A DNA stretch of 64,000 bases from Clostridiaceae bacterium (GTDB taxonomy: Bacteria; Bacillota; Clostridia; Oscillospirales; Acutalibacteraceae). The stretch covers positions 1 through 64,000 of the forward strand of contig JAEEHB010000002.1 of the NCBI GenBank assembly GCA_016280595.1, read 5' to 3'. Position 1 is the stretch's first letter. The number at the start of each line of letters is the position of its first letter. The position numbers and the translations under genes are program-made. This document shows positions 25,109 to 34,382 of the stretch, one piece after another. The notes below the pieces were generated by a model. The model had not been told where the DNA came from. It was given only the letters and a program-made list of their open reading frames with translations, and ran no database searches.

Positions 25109-26219
25109 ATAATCCGAGTTTTTTCTGAAACTCTTTCTGATATTCAATTTCCGCTTTTTCCGCCCTGCCCGCATCACGGTGCCAGCGGAAAAATCTTTTT
25201 CTGTGACTGCCTGTTTTCAGGGAATCTATTATCCGCAGAAAAACTGCAACGGGGAAAAGCACGGGATGCTTTTTGAGCCAGGGATAGCGGTTTTCGTATT
25301 CCGCGCGGTTCCTGAAAAGCTGCCGCAGAAACGCTCCGCTTCTGCCTCCCGACTTGCCGAGTTCTATGGCGGTCATTCGCCGCGCGCTGCCGTTGAGCCC
25401 GCTTGAGAGCACGTAATCCGCAAGTTCGCTTATAACGCCCTGCGCCTGCGCGCCGGAGAAAAGGTGCTCGGATAAATCCATAAGGTTTTTCGCCGCTTCG
25501 CAAATGCCGTCTTCCCTGAGCTTTTCATATACTTTATCCCAGTCGGGAGCGGGGGAGTGAAGATGCCTTAAAACCCACAGGTCGAGAATGTATCTCACAC
25601 CCGGTCCGCCCTTTGTGAGGTCATATACGGCGTGGCCTATTATGTTGAGGGCAAAGCCCTCGGGGGTGAGTCTGTCAGAGGCACAGTCAACATATTCCCA
25701 CGCGGGGTAATGCTCAATATCGCCTTTCGTTTTTCTGTAAAGAAGTCTGCCGTGCATTTCGATTTTTATGCCGCCTGGGAAGATGAACTGATCATCGCCC
25801 GATTCCGTGCCGGTAAAGGTGCTGCCGGCGGAAATCATCGCCTCTTTGATTGCTTCTCTTGATTTGGGATTAATGTAAAAATCCATGTCCGTCATAAATC
25901 TCAGATACGGTTCGGGGTAATCACTTTTAAGAATCGCGCCTTTGAGCAGGCCGTAATGAATGCCCGCGTCTTTAAGCGCTTTTTCGGTTAATTCAAGGTA
26001 ATGAGCCTGGCGGGCGGAGCGTGCGAGCATACTTAATCTGACACCCTCGTATTTCTCTCTGAAAACTTCGGGTGCCGCTTCAAAAACAATTGTTTCAAGG
26101 TGATTTTCCTTAGCGAGAGCCATCATCGCGTCCGGGTCAAAGCCGGAAGGAACGGGAGTCCCGTCGCGGCAGACAACAGCCCTCAGTATCGCAATCAGCT
26201 GCTTTTTAAGGTCATTCAT
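25107..26219 (-). CDS. Nucleotidyltransferase-fold family protein (NTP_transf_5 type)
   Basis: 370 residues. Residues about 85-200 match the nucleotidyltransferase family found beside polysaccharide and peptide natural-product genes: LLKGAILKSDYPEPYLR, then MTDMDFYINP with the DxD metal pair, then IKIEMHGRLLY. The C-terminal half is helical. Its biochemical role is not established in the family; nucleotide transfer to a sugar, protein or small molecule is possible. I chose the ATG at 26219 (MNDLKKQ), which overlaps the end of the O-antigen ligase-like gene by 8 bases; an earlier in-frame codon at 26237 is less likely. Last gene of the long polysaccharide operon, with a terminator at its stop codon. 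Confidence 0.75.
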   Translation of the reverse strand: MNDLKKQLIAILRAVVCRDGTPVPSGFDPDAMMALAKENHLETIVFEAAPEVFREKYEGVRLSMLARSARQAHYLELTEKALKDAGIHYGLLKGAILKSDYPEPYLRFMTDMDFYINPKSREAIKEAMISAGSTFTGTESGDDQFIFPGGIKIEMHGRLLYRKTKGDIEHYPAWEYVDCASDRLTPEGFALNIIGHAVYDLTKGGPGVRYILDLWVLRHLHSPAPDWDKVYEKLREDGICEAAKNLMDLSEHLFSGAQAQGVISELADYVLSSGLNGSARRMTAIELGKSGGRSGAFLRQLFRNRAEYENRYPWLKKHPVLFPVAVFLRIIDSLKTGSHRKRFFRWHRDAGRAEKAEIEYQKEFQKKLGL

Positions 26220-27393
26220 TTTTTTCCTCTGTATCAAGTTTTTTCAGCTTGCTGAATAACAGGTATTCTTTGTCCGTTATAACAAACTGGAAGCAGATAA
26301 GCATCCAGAATTCAGGCCTTTTCCAGAGAACGGAACTGAACAAAAGCCGCCCCATGGCCAGCGAGAAGATAAGCAGTAAAATAGTTTTATCTTCTGTATT
26401 AATTCTCTTGTTAAAGAGCGTGTAGAAAGAATAGAGAACAAAAACGGAAACAAGGATAAGCGCTACTATGCCCAAATCACGGCCTACCTGCAGGAACAGA
26501 TTATGAACATACTGACCGCCGGTTTCCTCAACAGACATCGGATTTCCGATCAGCGGATGAAGTTTGATTTCTCTGATTGCCTCTCTGTATCGTTCATCCC
26601 TGCCGGCTGATGTGGAGGACAGACCGACTTTAAGAGCCAATTGATATTTCCTCAGAGCATAGGAGTAAAGACCGAATTTTTCTGCAATCAACTGCACCAG
26701 ATCAAGAACACTGCTGAGGTTGAGTACAAGTAAAATAGCAGTTCCGGCTATAACGGTATTTCTGATAACATTTTGCCTGTGAATGATGAAAGTGTCCAGA
26801 ATAAAGAAAAGAATAAATGTAACTATACAGCCTCTTGCTCCCCATACCAGCACTTCAAACAGGGATAAACCGAGTATTACCCCGAGGAAGATTCTTTCAA
26901 GTATTTTACGGTCTTTATTGTACAGAAAATCCGAGAAAAGAAATACCGGAGTAAGAAGAAGTCCGTATCCGAATCTCATATATTCATACTGCCCCCAGAA
27001 CGGTATCCAGAACAGCATGAAGAAATTCAGGATTGCAAGGTTATGACAGACTTTCAGAAAATAAGCCCGGTCAAAATAACAGGAAAAAATCGGAAGAACG
27101 GGTAATGCAATCAGAAGAAAATACATCAGAACATTCGGCTTGCTGTCATCCAGAATCAGTTTCAAAACCAAAGCAAGGATAATGAAAATATATATAATCA
27201 GAGTTTTGGAATTGACCAGTACTTTTCTGTTGTTGATAACCGACAGGCCGAGAAGCGCAATGCCGGTAACTCCGACCAGAAGTACCGGATTGATATATGA
27301 CATCAGCGGAATCAGCAATGAATATTGAAAAATAAACAGTGCAGCAATTAATGCGTTTTTTTCTTCTGTTTTTTTTGCATGGATTTTAAACAT
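26212..27393 (-). CDS. O-antigen ligase/polymerase (Wzy/WaaL-like) membrane protein
   Basis: 393 residues with about ten to twelve hydrophobic segments and one larger outer loop (about 245-300) containing SAGRDERYREAIREIKLHPLIG and YVHNLFLQVGRDLGI. The pattern of R...(x)...H-P-L-G-N...HN in that loop is the mark of the O-antigen ligase/Wzy_C family. Such proteins polymerise lipid-linked repeat units or attach the finished glycan. In this locus a polymerase for the surface polysaccharide is most likely. The gene is AT-richer than the flanking housekeeping genes, usual for polysaccharide loci. Confidence 0.8.
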   Translation of the reverse strand: MFKIHAKKTEEKNALIAALFIFQYSLLIPLMSYINPVLLVGVTGIALLGLSVINNRKVLVNSKTLIIYIFIILALVLKLILDDSKPNVLMYFLLIALPVLPIFSCYFDRAYFLKVCHNLAILNFFMLFWIPFWGQYEYMRFGYGLLLTPVFLFSDFLYNKDRKILERIFLGVILGLSLFEVLVWGARGCIVTFILFFILDTFIIHRQNVIRNTVIAGTAILLVLNLSSVLDLVQLIAEKFGLYSYALRKYQLALKVGLSSTSAGRDERYREAIREIKLHPLIGNPMSVEETGGQYVHNLFLQVGRDLGIVALILVSVFVLYSFYTLFNKRINTEDKTILLLIFSLAMGRLLFSSVLWKRPEFWMLICFQFVITDKEYLLFSKLKKLDTEEKNE

Positions 27394-27430
27394 TTTTTAA
27401 GCCCTTCATAAAACAGTTCACCACATCAAA

Positions 27431-28963
27431 TCAGTAATTTGTGCGAACTTTTCCTTTTAACATTTTAAGTGCAAACATAGTGAATTTTTCTTTGAGAATC
27501 AAGAGAACTCCGAAAAATACGGCAAAACATACGAGCGTGGATGCCGCGAAGCAAAACAGCGCAGACATATGCAACCGGGTTACGCCGAATACCGCGCCTG
27601 TAGAAACGGCGAGCGCGATAATATACCTGACTGCGGAGTTGAGCGCGTAGCCGCCCTCGTAATCTGGCAGATATTTTCTGACCGCGATGCGCTCGAGTAT
27701 TACGGCTATTACCGTGCTTGCCACTGTGCCTATCGCAACGCCCGGCAGACCGATTAACACAGTGAGGGGAATGCTTGTGCCGAGATTTATAACAACCGCA
27801 ATCAATGAAATAATCATCGGTTTTAAAGTATCACCGAAAGCATAGAGGACTTGAATATAAACGCCCTGTATCATTACCGGCACAAAATTCAGTGCATAAA
27901 AGAACAAAACGCCTCCTACCATTGCGGTCGCTTCCGGTGAAAACCTGCCGCGCTCGTAAACGATTTTAACGATATCGTTTGAGCAGAATACGGTTACCAC
28001 CGCTATCGGCAGAAGCACCATAGTCATTATTGAGATTGTCTTGCGCATGGATGCCGTGATTTTGTCATACTCCTTGCGTGCGCACATATTGTTGAAGTCA
28101 GTGAGAATGATTGTTGTAAGATTGATAACAAAAACTGCATCTACAACTTTATATAGACTGTGTGCATAAGTTAAGGCGGAAACAGAACCGACCTCAAGAG
28201 TGGAGGCTATTATTTTATCTACCATAAGCGCAACTCTGTCTATACCATGGCTTATCATCAAGGGCAGCATCATTTTGAGCGCCGTCTTTACATCTTCCGT
28301 CAGCCTCGGAGGGGTGAATCTGAGATGCCCGTAGCGCATTGTGGAAAAGCGCACAAGAGCGCAGTAGAGCAGAATGCTGATAACATAGGCTATGCTCAGC
28401 GCATCCGCGTTTTTAAGTTCGTTGCGGCTGAAAATCAGCACGCTGATTATGCCGACCACGCTTATGAAAAGGCTCTTGAGCGCGGTGATGCCGAAAGCCT
28501 TTTTCTGCCTGAGTACCGCAAGCCCTATGGAAGTGATGCACACGACAGACGGGATTACCGACATCACTCTGATACAGCGTATGACTATGTATCTTGCCTC
28601 TTCGCCGTAGCCGGGGGCAACGATATATGAGAGCGGCTTCGCGCACAGGAAGATAATCACCGTGAGCAGCACCATAAGAGGGAAGTAGAAGGACTGAAGT
28701 TCCGACAGAGCGGAAAAGCCCCGCTCTTCACCCTCTTCGGTTACATGAACGGTGTATCTGTTGAGCGCGACCACAACTATGGCGCTGAGAAAGGCGGAGT
28801 CAATCAGTGTAAACATTTCCGCCGATGTGAAGTAGCCGTCGGTTATTATATTCGTGCCGAGTTTTGCCGCTATAATCGCTTCAAACAAAAAGGCAATCAG
28901 TTTTTCGGCAACGGTTATTACCGTGAGAAGCGAAAAACTGTGAACTGTAGATTTATCTTTCAT
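27431..28963 (-). CDS. MurJ/MviN-type lipid-linked glycan flippase
   Basis: 510 residues with about 14 hydrophobic helices, the MOP-superfamily fold. The N-terminus (SLLTVITVAEKLIAFLFEAIIAAKLG) and the central PLMISHGIDRVALMVDKIIASTL, with Arg and Asp residues in the membrane cavity, match the MviN/MurJ branch more than classic Wzx. Located between the O-antigen ligase-like gene and the nucleotide-sugar dehydrogenase, it probably flips the undecaprenyl-linked repeat unit of this polysaccharide rather than lipid II. A GAGGAG lies 12 bases before the ATG, a long spacing. The 86 bases before it contain no further supported gene. Confidence 0.85.
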   Translation of the reverse strand: MKDKSTVHSFSLLTVITVAEKLIAFLFEAIIAAKLGTNIITDGYFTSAEMFTLIDSAFLSAIVVVALNRYTVHVTEEGEERGFSALSELQSFYFPLMVLLTVIIFLCAKPLSYIVAPGYGEEARYIVIRCIRVMSVIPSVVCITSIGLAVLRQKKAFGITALKSLFISVVGIISVLIFSRNELKNADALSIAYVISILLYCALVRFSTMRYGHLRFTPPRLTEDVKTALKMMLPLMISHGIDRVALMVDKIIASTLEVGSVSALTYAHSLYKVVDAVFVINLTTIILTDFNNMCARKEYDKITASMRKTISIMTMVLLPIAVVTVFCSNDIVKIVYERGRFSPEATAMVGGVLFFYALNFVPVMIQGVYIQVLYAFGDTLKPMIISLIAVVINLGTSIPLTVLIGLPGVAIGTVASTVIAVILERIAVRKYLPDYEGGYALNSAVRYIIALAVSTGAVFGVTRLHMSALFCFAASTLVCFAVFFGVLLILKEKFTMFALKMLKGKVRTNY

Positions 28964-29049
28964 TTAACAGGATGTCTCCTCACCGGACGGGGCATTCTCT
29001 TTGCCGTCAACCGGTTTTTCATTGAATGTTATGAGACCGTCGTTTAATC

Positions 29050-30372
29050 TTACAGCCGCCACCACTGCATGCCGGATGCTTTCAGATCTTCGACTTTGTA
29101 AAGCCCTTTTACATCTATGAGAACTTTCTCTTCATCGGGCGTTTCTCTGTAGAACTTTTTGATATCATCCAGGCTGAGAGCCCTGAACTCGTTATGAGCA
29201 ACCGCTACAATCACGCAGTCGGCGTCAGAGACATCTTCGATTTTTGTCAGATCAACGCCGTACTCGTGCTTTGCGTCTCTTTCGCTCGCCCACGGGTCAA
29301 CTATTACGGGCTTGATATCGTAGGTGTTCAGCTGCTTGATAATGTCATCAACTTTTGAGTTTCTTGTGTCGGGGCAGTTTTCCTTGAAGGTGAGGCCGAG
29401 TATAACGACCTTGCTCTTCTTCGGAGCCTGACCCGCTTCAATCATCTTTTTAACAGCCTTGTCCGCGACGAATGCGCCCATGCTGTCATTAACGATACGG
29501 CCGTTAAGGATAATCTGACTGTGATATCCGAGTTTCTCCGCCTCATAAGTGAAATAATAGGGGTCAACGCCGATGCAGTGGCCGCCTACAAGACCCGGTC
29601 TGAAGCCCAGCGCATTCCACTTGGTGTTCATTCCGTCAACGACTTCGTTGGTGTCGATGTCCATACGGTCAAACACCATAGCCAGTTCGTTCATAAAGGC
29701 GATATTGATATCGCGCTGTGAGTTTTCAACCACTTTAACCGCTTCGGCAGTACGCAGGTTGGAAACAGGATGTGTGCCGACCTCGATAACAAGGTCATAA
29801 ACGGCTTTGATGGTTTCAAGACTCTCACGGTCAATTCCGCTCACAATCTTATGTATGTTTTCAAGGCGATGCACCTTGTCACCGGGATTGATACGTTCGG
29901 GGCTGTATCCGACTTTGAAATCGGCGCCGCACTTAAGTCCAGACTCTTTCTCGAGAATCGGTATGCAGACGTCCTCGGTGCATCCCGGATAGACTGTTGA
30001 TTCGTAAACCACAACAGAGCCCGGCGTAAGATTTCTTCCCACAATTTCGGATGCTCCGATAACGGGGGTCAGGTCGGGCGTATGGTCGGTGTTCACAGGT
30101 GTCGGAACAGCGACGATAATGAACTTCGCTTTCCTCAGTTCGGTTTCATCGGCTGTAAACTGAATCTGTGTTTTCTTTATTTCCTCGTCACCGACTTCCA
30201 TAGTCGGGTCAATGCCGGATTTATACAGTTCAATCTTTGATTTGTTAAGATCGAAGCCGATAACATTAAGGCCTTTCTTGGCAAAGGCGTGGGCAATGGG
30301 CATGCCTACATATCCCAGGCCTACCAGAGCGAGGGACTCTGTTTTGTTAATGAGTGCATCATAGAGTTTCAT
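29050..30372 (-). CDS. Nucleotide-sugar 6-dehydrogenase (WbpA/TviB-type)
   Basis: Oxidises C6 of a UDP-sugar to the uronic acid with two NAD. Motifs: LALVGLGYVGMPIAHAFA (NAD site, about 14-31), STVYPGCTED (about 124-133), SPERINPGDK (about 156-165), the lysine/asparagine pair around AEAVKVVENSQRDINIAFMNE, and the catalytic Cys in GGHCIGVDPYYF (about 263-274). SPERINPGD and the 440-residue length fit the UDP-N-acetylhexosamine dehydrogenase branch (WbpA, TviB, WecC) better than UDP-glucose dehydrogenase. This predicts an N-acetylhexosaminuronic acid in the polysaccharide. Confidence 0.92.
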   Translation of the reverse strand: MKLYDALINKTESLALVGLGYVGMPIAHAFAKKGLNVIGFDLNKSKIELYKSGIDPTMEVGDEEIKKTQIQFTADETELRKAKFIIVAVPTPVNTDHTPDLTPVIGASEIVGRNLTPGSVVVYESTVYPGCTEDVCIPILEKESGLKCGADFKVGYSPERINPGDKVHRLENIHKIVSGIDRESLETIKAVYDLVIEVGTHPVSNLRTAEAVKVVENSQRDINIAFMNELAMVFDRMDIDTNEVVDGMNTKWNALGFRPGLVGGHCIGVDPYYFTYEAEKLGYHSQIILNGRIVNDSMGAFVADKAVKKMIEAGQAPKKSKVVILGLTFKENCPDTRNSKVDDIIKQLNTYDIKPVIVDPWASERDAKHEYGVDLTKIEDVSDADCVIVAVAHNEFRALSLDDIKKFYRETPDEEKVLIDVKGLYKVEDLKASGMQWWRL

Positions 30373-30387
30373 ATGATTTCCTCCGGT

Positions 30388-31644
30388 TTATATGTTTTCA
30401 ATCACGTCAGCCAGTTTCTGAGTGAGATATCTGAAATCGTACTTTTCCGCTGTTTGCGCGGCGTTAAGGCTGTACTGCCTGTATTCTTCGTCACTGAGAT
30501 TTACAATCATCTCTATTGCGTCTGCTATACTTTCCGCGCTTTGATTCTCAATTTCAAAGCCGCAGGCGTTTTCTTTGCAGATACTGTGTCCTACGGAATA
30601 TGTCATCAATATCGGCTTTCCCGCCGCAAGGTATTCAAAAAACTTATTCTGACTCTGACCGTATTTATCCAATCCGGTACTTGAATTATGGAGTACCGTT
30701 ACATAAGCCTTGTCTAAAACAGCGGGAACATTTTCCTTACGGACTCTACCCATAAAGACTATGTTTGTCAGGTTTTCCCGCTCAACATATCCGGAAAGTT
30801 TCTCGCGTTCCGTTCCGTCACCGTAAACAAGAAACTTATATCCTTTTAAATTCCGCTTATTTAAAATTTCTGCGGCTTCCACAATCATTGCAAGATTGTT
30901 TACTTTACGGACTGAACCCGTATAGACAATTTTTTTGATGCCGGGATTCTCAATCTCACTGTCGGAATAAGGGTGAGATTCTATATTCTTTCTGAATTCC
31001 TCAAGGTCCACTCCGTTACTGATATGAGTAACCTTTTCTTCCGGTATATCCGTTTCCCATCCTTTTTCCGTTATGTAGTCATAGCCGCCGGGCCAGGTCA
31101 TAATCACCTGATCGGCTTTAACATAAAGTTTCTTCTCAAACGCGTATAAGATTTTGGCTATGATTGAGTTTCTTTTCAGATGACCGTATGCCACCAGGCT
31201 TTCGGGCCACAGATCACGCACTTCGCAGATGCATTTGACTCCGAAATGCTTTGCCAGTTTCTGCCCTGCGAGCAGAGTCAGCGGATGCACGGAGGATGCA
31301 AGTATAACATCCGGCTTGCAATGTTCCTTTGCATACTGCTTTACCGCTTTCTGCACGTTTCTGTAAAAACCGAACATGTTGATTATTCTGTCTATGCCGT
31401 TTTTCTTGTAGGATGACGACCTTACAAAAACAAACGGGGTGTCTATTTCTTCGGCAACTTTCATTGTCCAGAGCGTGTTGCTTTTGACAAACTGATTATC
31501 AAAATTATGCATTTCGTTGCATGCGAATACAACCGGGTCATAGCCCAGCCTTTTAAGATATTTTGCGAGCCAGTAATGACGCCCGCCCTTGTCAAAAAGC
31601 ATACAGCCTGCGTAATGATTTAAAATCCAGATATTTTTTTTCAT
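30388..31644 (-). CDS. Glycosyltransferase family 4 (WbuB/WcaI-like)
   Basis: GT-B fold glycosyltransferase that transfers a nucleotide-activated sugar to the growing lipid-linked glycan in the cytoplasm. N-terminal domain: WILNHYAG and RHYWLAKYLKRLGY, typical of the WbuB/WcaI group. C-terminal domain: VYTGSVRKVNNLAMIVEA, then YGDGTEREKL, FMGRVRKENVPAVL and the nucleotide-sugar site KFFEYLAAGKPIL (about 335-347), which carries the family E in EYLAAGKP. 418 residues. It lies 15 bases upstream of the dehydrogenase gene and 3 bases after the FemAB-like gene. Confidence 0.88.
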   Translation of the reverse strand: MKKNIWILNHYAGCMLFDKGGRHYWLAKYLKRLGYDPVVFACNEMHNFDNQFVKSNTLWTMKVAEEIDTPFVFVRSSSYKKNGIDRIINMFGFYRNVQKAVKQYAKEHCKPDVILASSVHPLTLLAGQKLAKHFGVKCICEVRDLWPESLVAYGHLKRNSIIAKILYAFEKKLYVKADQVIMTWPGGYDYITEKGWETDIPEEKVTHISNGVDLEEFRKNIESHPYSDSEIENPGIKKIVYTGSVRKVNNLAMIVEAAEILNKRNLKGYKFLVYGDGTEREKLSGYVERENLTNIVFMGRVRKENVPAVLDKAYVTVLHNSSTGLDKYGQSQNKFFEYLAAGKPILMTYSVGHSICKENACGFEIENQSAESIADAIEMIVNLSDEEYRQYSLNAAQTAEKYDFRYLTQKLADVIENI

Positions 31645-31647
31645 TGT

Positions 31648-32685
31648 TTAGCCTCTGTATTTCGGAAAATAGGAAATATTGTCTGTATTATTTCTTAAAG
31701 CAAGAAGTTCATCGTATCTTTCTTTATCGAATATCCGCTTTCCGATATGGAAGCGGTTGAGCTCACCTTTGTAAAAAGCGCGCTTGAACTTAAACAGACT
31801 GTCTTCTCCCGAGCCGACGCCTCCGCCGAGATACAGGGTCTTACATCCGTTTGCGTATCCCCACATAGCCGCTTTGAGCAGGAGCAGATTTCCCGATGCG
31901 AGGGAACTGTATTCCCTGTCCGACCCGGAAAGATGGTAGTTCATACGCCCGTTTGCCGAGAGCATAATCGAGGCGGCAATCACCCTTTCATCCTTCACGG
32001 CATAAAAGACCTGAGCATTCTGCGGCAGGTCGTTGAGAAGCGAATCATAGAATTCACTGCCGAAGTAATAGTATTTGTCGGCGTTGTCCTTATCCATTGT
32101 GGCGTTGTATATTCTGCGGAATGTTTCGTATATCTCCGGATATCTTCCGTTGTATATGCGCACTCCGTTTTTCTCCGCTTTCCTGATTACGTTTCTGTTT
32201 TTGCTTACAATATTTTCCCATATAGTTTCGGGGGAGGAAAGGTCCATATGCACCACTTCGCCGAGTTTTACAACATCGTAAAAACCTTCGCAGGCTGTGT
32301 GGTTCCCGAGCATCGGATGAAAGCGGACAAATTCGCTTATGATTTTGTCTTTAGCCAGGCGGCGCGAATATGCCTCAAACACTTTTTCAGGCTCATCACC
32401 CTCGATTATCCATCCGCCGTAGCCGTAAGGAGTCGCAAAATCGAAATACTTTCCCTCCGGTATCTTTCCGGCAAATCTCGGGTCCTTCGCGACATCGCGC
32501 TTCATCACGGCGTTTATCGCGCGGGTTGAGCCGTCGTCATAATAAAACAAAAGAGGCTCGCCGTCGCCGTGAATACGGAACGCCTTGACATAACCGCTCA
32601 GCCAGTAGACATCATAGTCTCTGAACGATTGAACGGTGCTGTCCCATTTATCCTGTTGTTCGAGTGTGAAAACTTCAAGCGCCAT
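31648..32685 (-). CDS. FemAB/GNAT-like acyl- or aminoacyltransferase
   Basis: 345 residues with the double GNAT fold of the FemAB family: HMDLSSPETIWENIVSKNRN (about 148-167), RNVIRKAEKNGV, FYAVKDERVIAASIMLSANG, YHLSGSDREYSSLASGNLLLLKA-like region (about 250-270) and YLGGGVGSGEDSLFKFKRAFY-like region (about 290-310). Family members attach amino acids to lipid II using aminoacyl-tRNA, or acyl groups to sugars. Here, next to a PLP enzyme and glycan genes, N-acylation of an amino-sugar is plausible. The start is the ATG at 32685 with GGAGG 7 bases upstream; it shares one base with the preceding stop (TGATG), so the two proteins are coupled. Confidence 0.8.
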   Translation of the reverse strand: MALEVFTLEQQDKWDSTVQSFRDYDVYWLSGYVKAFRIHGDGEPLLFYYDDGSTRAINAVMKRDVAKDPRFAGKIPEGKYFDFATPYGYGGWIIEGDEPEKVFEAYSRRLAKDKIISEFVRFHPMLGNHTACEGFYDVVKLGEVVHMDLSSPETIWENIVSKNRNVIRKAEKNGVRIYNGRYPEIYETFRRIYNATMDKDNADKYYYFGSEFYDSLLNDLPQNAQVFYAVKDERVIAASIMLSANGRMNYHLSGSDREYSSLASGNLLLLKAAMWGYANGCKTLYLGGGVGSGEDSLFKFKRAFYKGELNRFHIGKRIFDKERYDELLALRNNTDNISYFPKYRG

Positions 32686-33692
32686 CAAGGCTCCTCCGAA
32701 AACAATTTGATAGTGTTTACGATATATTGCATATCCTGCGGTGTGTATCTCTGATCGCAGACAAGGCTCAGTTCATTGTCATAAATGAAGCGCTCTTTTT
32801 CGCCGAGGGTGTGATATTTACTCACAGGCCAGTGAACGGGGCAGTAAACCGAGCGGTTTATGAGAAACGCGCGAAGGGCATCCCTCTTGCCGCCGGGTAC
32901 AAGCACGGGCACAAACAGGGGACAGTCAGTTTCCTTCATATCCGGAAACAAAAGCCAATCCTTAAATGCCGAGCGCAGTATTTCCGCGTTTTCGCGGCGT
33001 GCGCTTCCGATATAATCCGCGTCGATATTCTCATATGAAACGGTGTCGTATCCATCCGATGAAACCGCGCCGAAACCGTCAAGCATTTCTTCCGCTTCGT
33101 TAAACAGGGCGAGGTAACCCTTGTCCGCTGAGCTATCACCCGAAAGGTACTGCTCTTTAAGGCGCATCGCCTTTGCGCGGAGATTTATGTAGGCGGAAAT
33201 ATCTTCTTGTGCGGCAGAGAGGGGATGACCGTAATTTGCACAGGCGAATCCGCCCGCCGGCACCGCACACCACTTGCGCAGTGAGCCGAAATAATAATCC
33301 GCATCATCATATCTGCAGGAGAAAAGAGAATGGGTGACATCCCTTATCACCGTGCCACCGTATTCCGGGAGCAAAGTGCCGGAGGAGTAACCGAAGTAAT
33401 CCATAACGAGGACGGCATCCGTGTCCGTGCGGATTTTCTGTTTAAACCCGCCGTCAGAATAAACCGGATAAAACTCCACGCGAATACCCGCGTCGGTAAA
33501 CGGCTTTATCATACTGTCACAGCACCAGGAGGGGAGAGCAACGCTCCTGCAGGAATCAAGTTCGCTTATGATAGCCTTGAGAGCGCTCCTGCCCGAAACA
33601 TAGTGCCGGGCACAGGCGGGGAAAATGTCATTTTTTTTGTCAGTCAGCGGCACGCGGGTAAACTCGCTGCCGATTTCATACTGCATTTTCAT
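32685..33692 (-). CDS. DegT/aminotransferase-like PLP protein, divergent
   Basis: 335 residues. The fold-type I PLP pattern is visible: RSALKAIISELDS then VALPSWCCDSM (cofactor stacking region), VLVMDYFG, VIRDVTHS (the Asp that contacts the pyridine nitrogen) and GSLRKWCAVPAGGF, whose Lys should carry PLP. It is shorter and more divergent than the PglE-type gene at 38324-39613. It could make an amino-sugar or act on an amino-acid substituent. An ATG 105 bases upstream would overlap the sugar-transferase gene, so I start at 33692, 4 bases after that gene's stop. Coupled to the FemAB-like gene by TGATG, which suggests they act in sequence. Confidence 0.75.
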   Translation of the reverse strand: MKMQYEIGSEFTRVPLTDKKNDIFPACARHYVSGRSALKAIISELDSCRSVALPSWCCDSMIKPFTDAGIRVEFYPVYSDGGFKQKIRTDTDAVLVMDYFGYSSGTLLPEYGGTVIRDVTHSLFSCRYDDADYYFGSLRKWCAVPAGGFACANYGHPLSAAQEDISAYINLRAKAMRLKEQYLSGDSSADKGYLALFNEAEEMLDGFGAVSSDGYDTVSYENIDADYIGSARRENAEILRSAFKDWLLFPDMKETDCPLFVPVLVPGGKRDALRAFLINRSVYCPVHWPVSKYHTLGEKERFIYDNELSLVCDQRYTPQDMQYIVNTIKLFSEEP

Positions 33693-33696
33693 ATGT

Positions 33697-34338
33697 TTAC
33701 TCTTCGGGCTTCGGAACGATGCCGCTTTCCCACTGCTTTTCTCTGTAGTCATAAAAATTGCCTTGTTCTTCCGCTCCGACGATTCCTTCATGAGCAAACA
33801 CTTTTTTGACAGTGAGTATTATTATTTTGCAGTCGCTAATAAACGTCACATTGTCAACATAGTCAATATCATATTTCAGCCGCTCATCCCAGTCTGAAGC
33901 AGTTCTCCCGTTGACCTGTGCAAGCCCTGTCAGGCCGGGCCTTACCTCATGTCTCCGGTGTTCTTCAGGCGTAAAGTATTTAAGGTAAGACACAGCCCAC
34001 GGCCTAGGACCTACTACAGACATATCTCCTTTGAGAATATTCCATGCTTCGGGAAGTTCGTCAAGGCTGGTAGCGCGCAGTATTTTTCCGAATTTCGGCA
34101 GCCTGTCTGAATCGGGGAGCAGGTTTCCTTTTTCATCACGTTCATTTGTCATTGAGCGGAACTTACAAAGTTCAAATATTTTTTCGCCTTTACCCGGTCT
34201 CTTTTGTTTGAAAATAACAGGGGAGCCAAGTTTAACACGTACCAGAACAGCAATAATAATATAGAGCCAACTGAATACAATCAGCGCCAAAAACGCACAT
34301 ATTATATCAAGAAAACGTTTGACATATTTTCGGTACAT
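33697..34338 (-). CDS. Initiating phosphoglycosyl transferase (PglC/WcaJ-type)
   Basis: Small monotopic phosphoglycosyl transferase that moves a sugar-phosphate from UDP-sugar to undecaprenyl phosphate, the first membrane step of glycan assembly. One re-entrant hydrophobic helix (about 7-32) precedes the catalytic core with KRPGKGEKIFELCKFRSM, TSLDELPEAWNILKGDMS (the DE catalytic pair), VGPRPW and RPGLTGLAQVNGR. At 213 residues it is the minimal PglC form without the long N-terminal region of WcaJ. I chose ATG 34338 with GGAG 8 bases upstream. Together with the PglF- and PglE-like genes it suggests a bacillosamine-type first sugar. Confidence 0.92.
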   Translation of the reverse strand: MYRKYVKRFLDIICAFLALIVFSWLYIIIAVLVRVKLGSPVIFKQKRPGKGEKIFELCKFRSMTNERDEKGNLLPDSDRLPKFGKILRATSLDELPEAWNILKGDMSVVGPRPWAVSYLKYFTPEEHRRHEVRPGLTGLAQVNGRTASDWDERLKYDIDYVDNVTFISDCKIIILTVKKVFAHEGIVGAEEQGNFYDYREKQWESGIVPKPEE

Positions 34339-34382
34339 CGCTTTTTCTCCAATTCGGTTCAAGGTGTTTAAAACTGCAGTTG

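Noticed and set aside
28964-29049. A 19-codon peptide between the flippase and dehydrogenase genes
   Set aside because: A minus-strand ATG opens it, but there is no ribosome binding site in place and no conservation can be judged.
33693-33797. An earlier start for the divergent PLP protein
   Set aside because: It would overlap the sugar-transferase gene by about 100 bases and the added residues do not belong to the fold.
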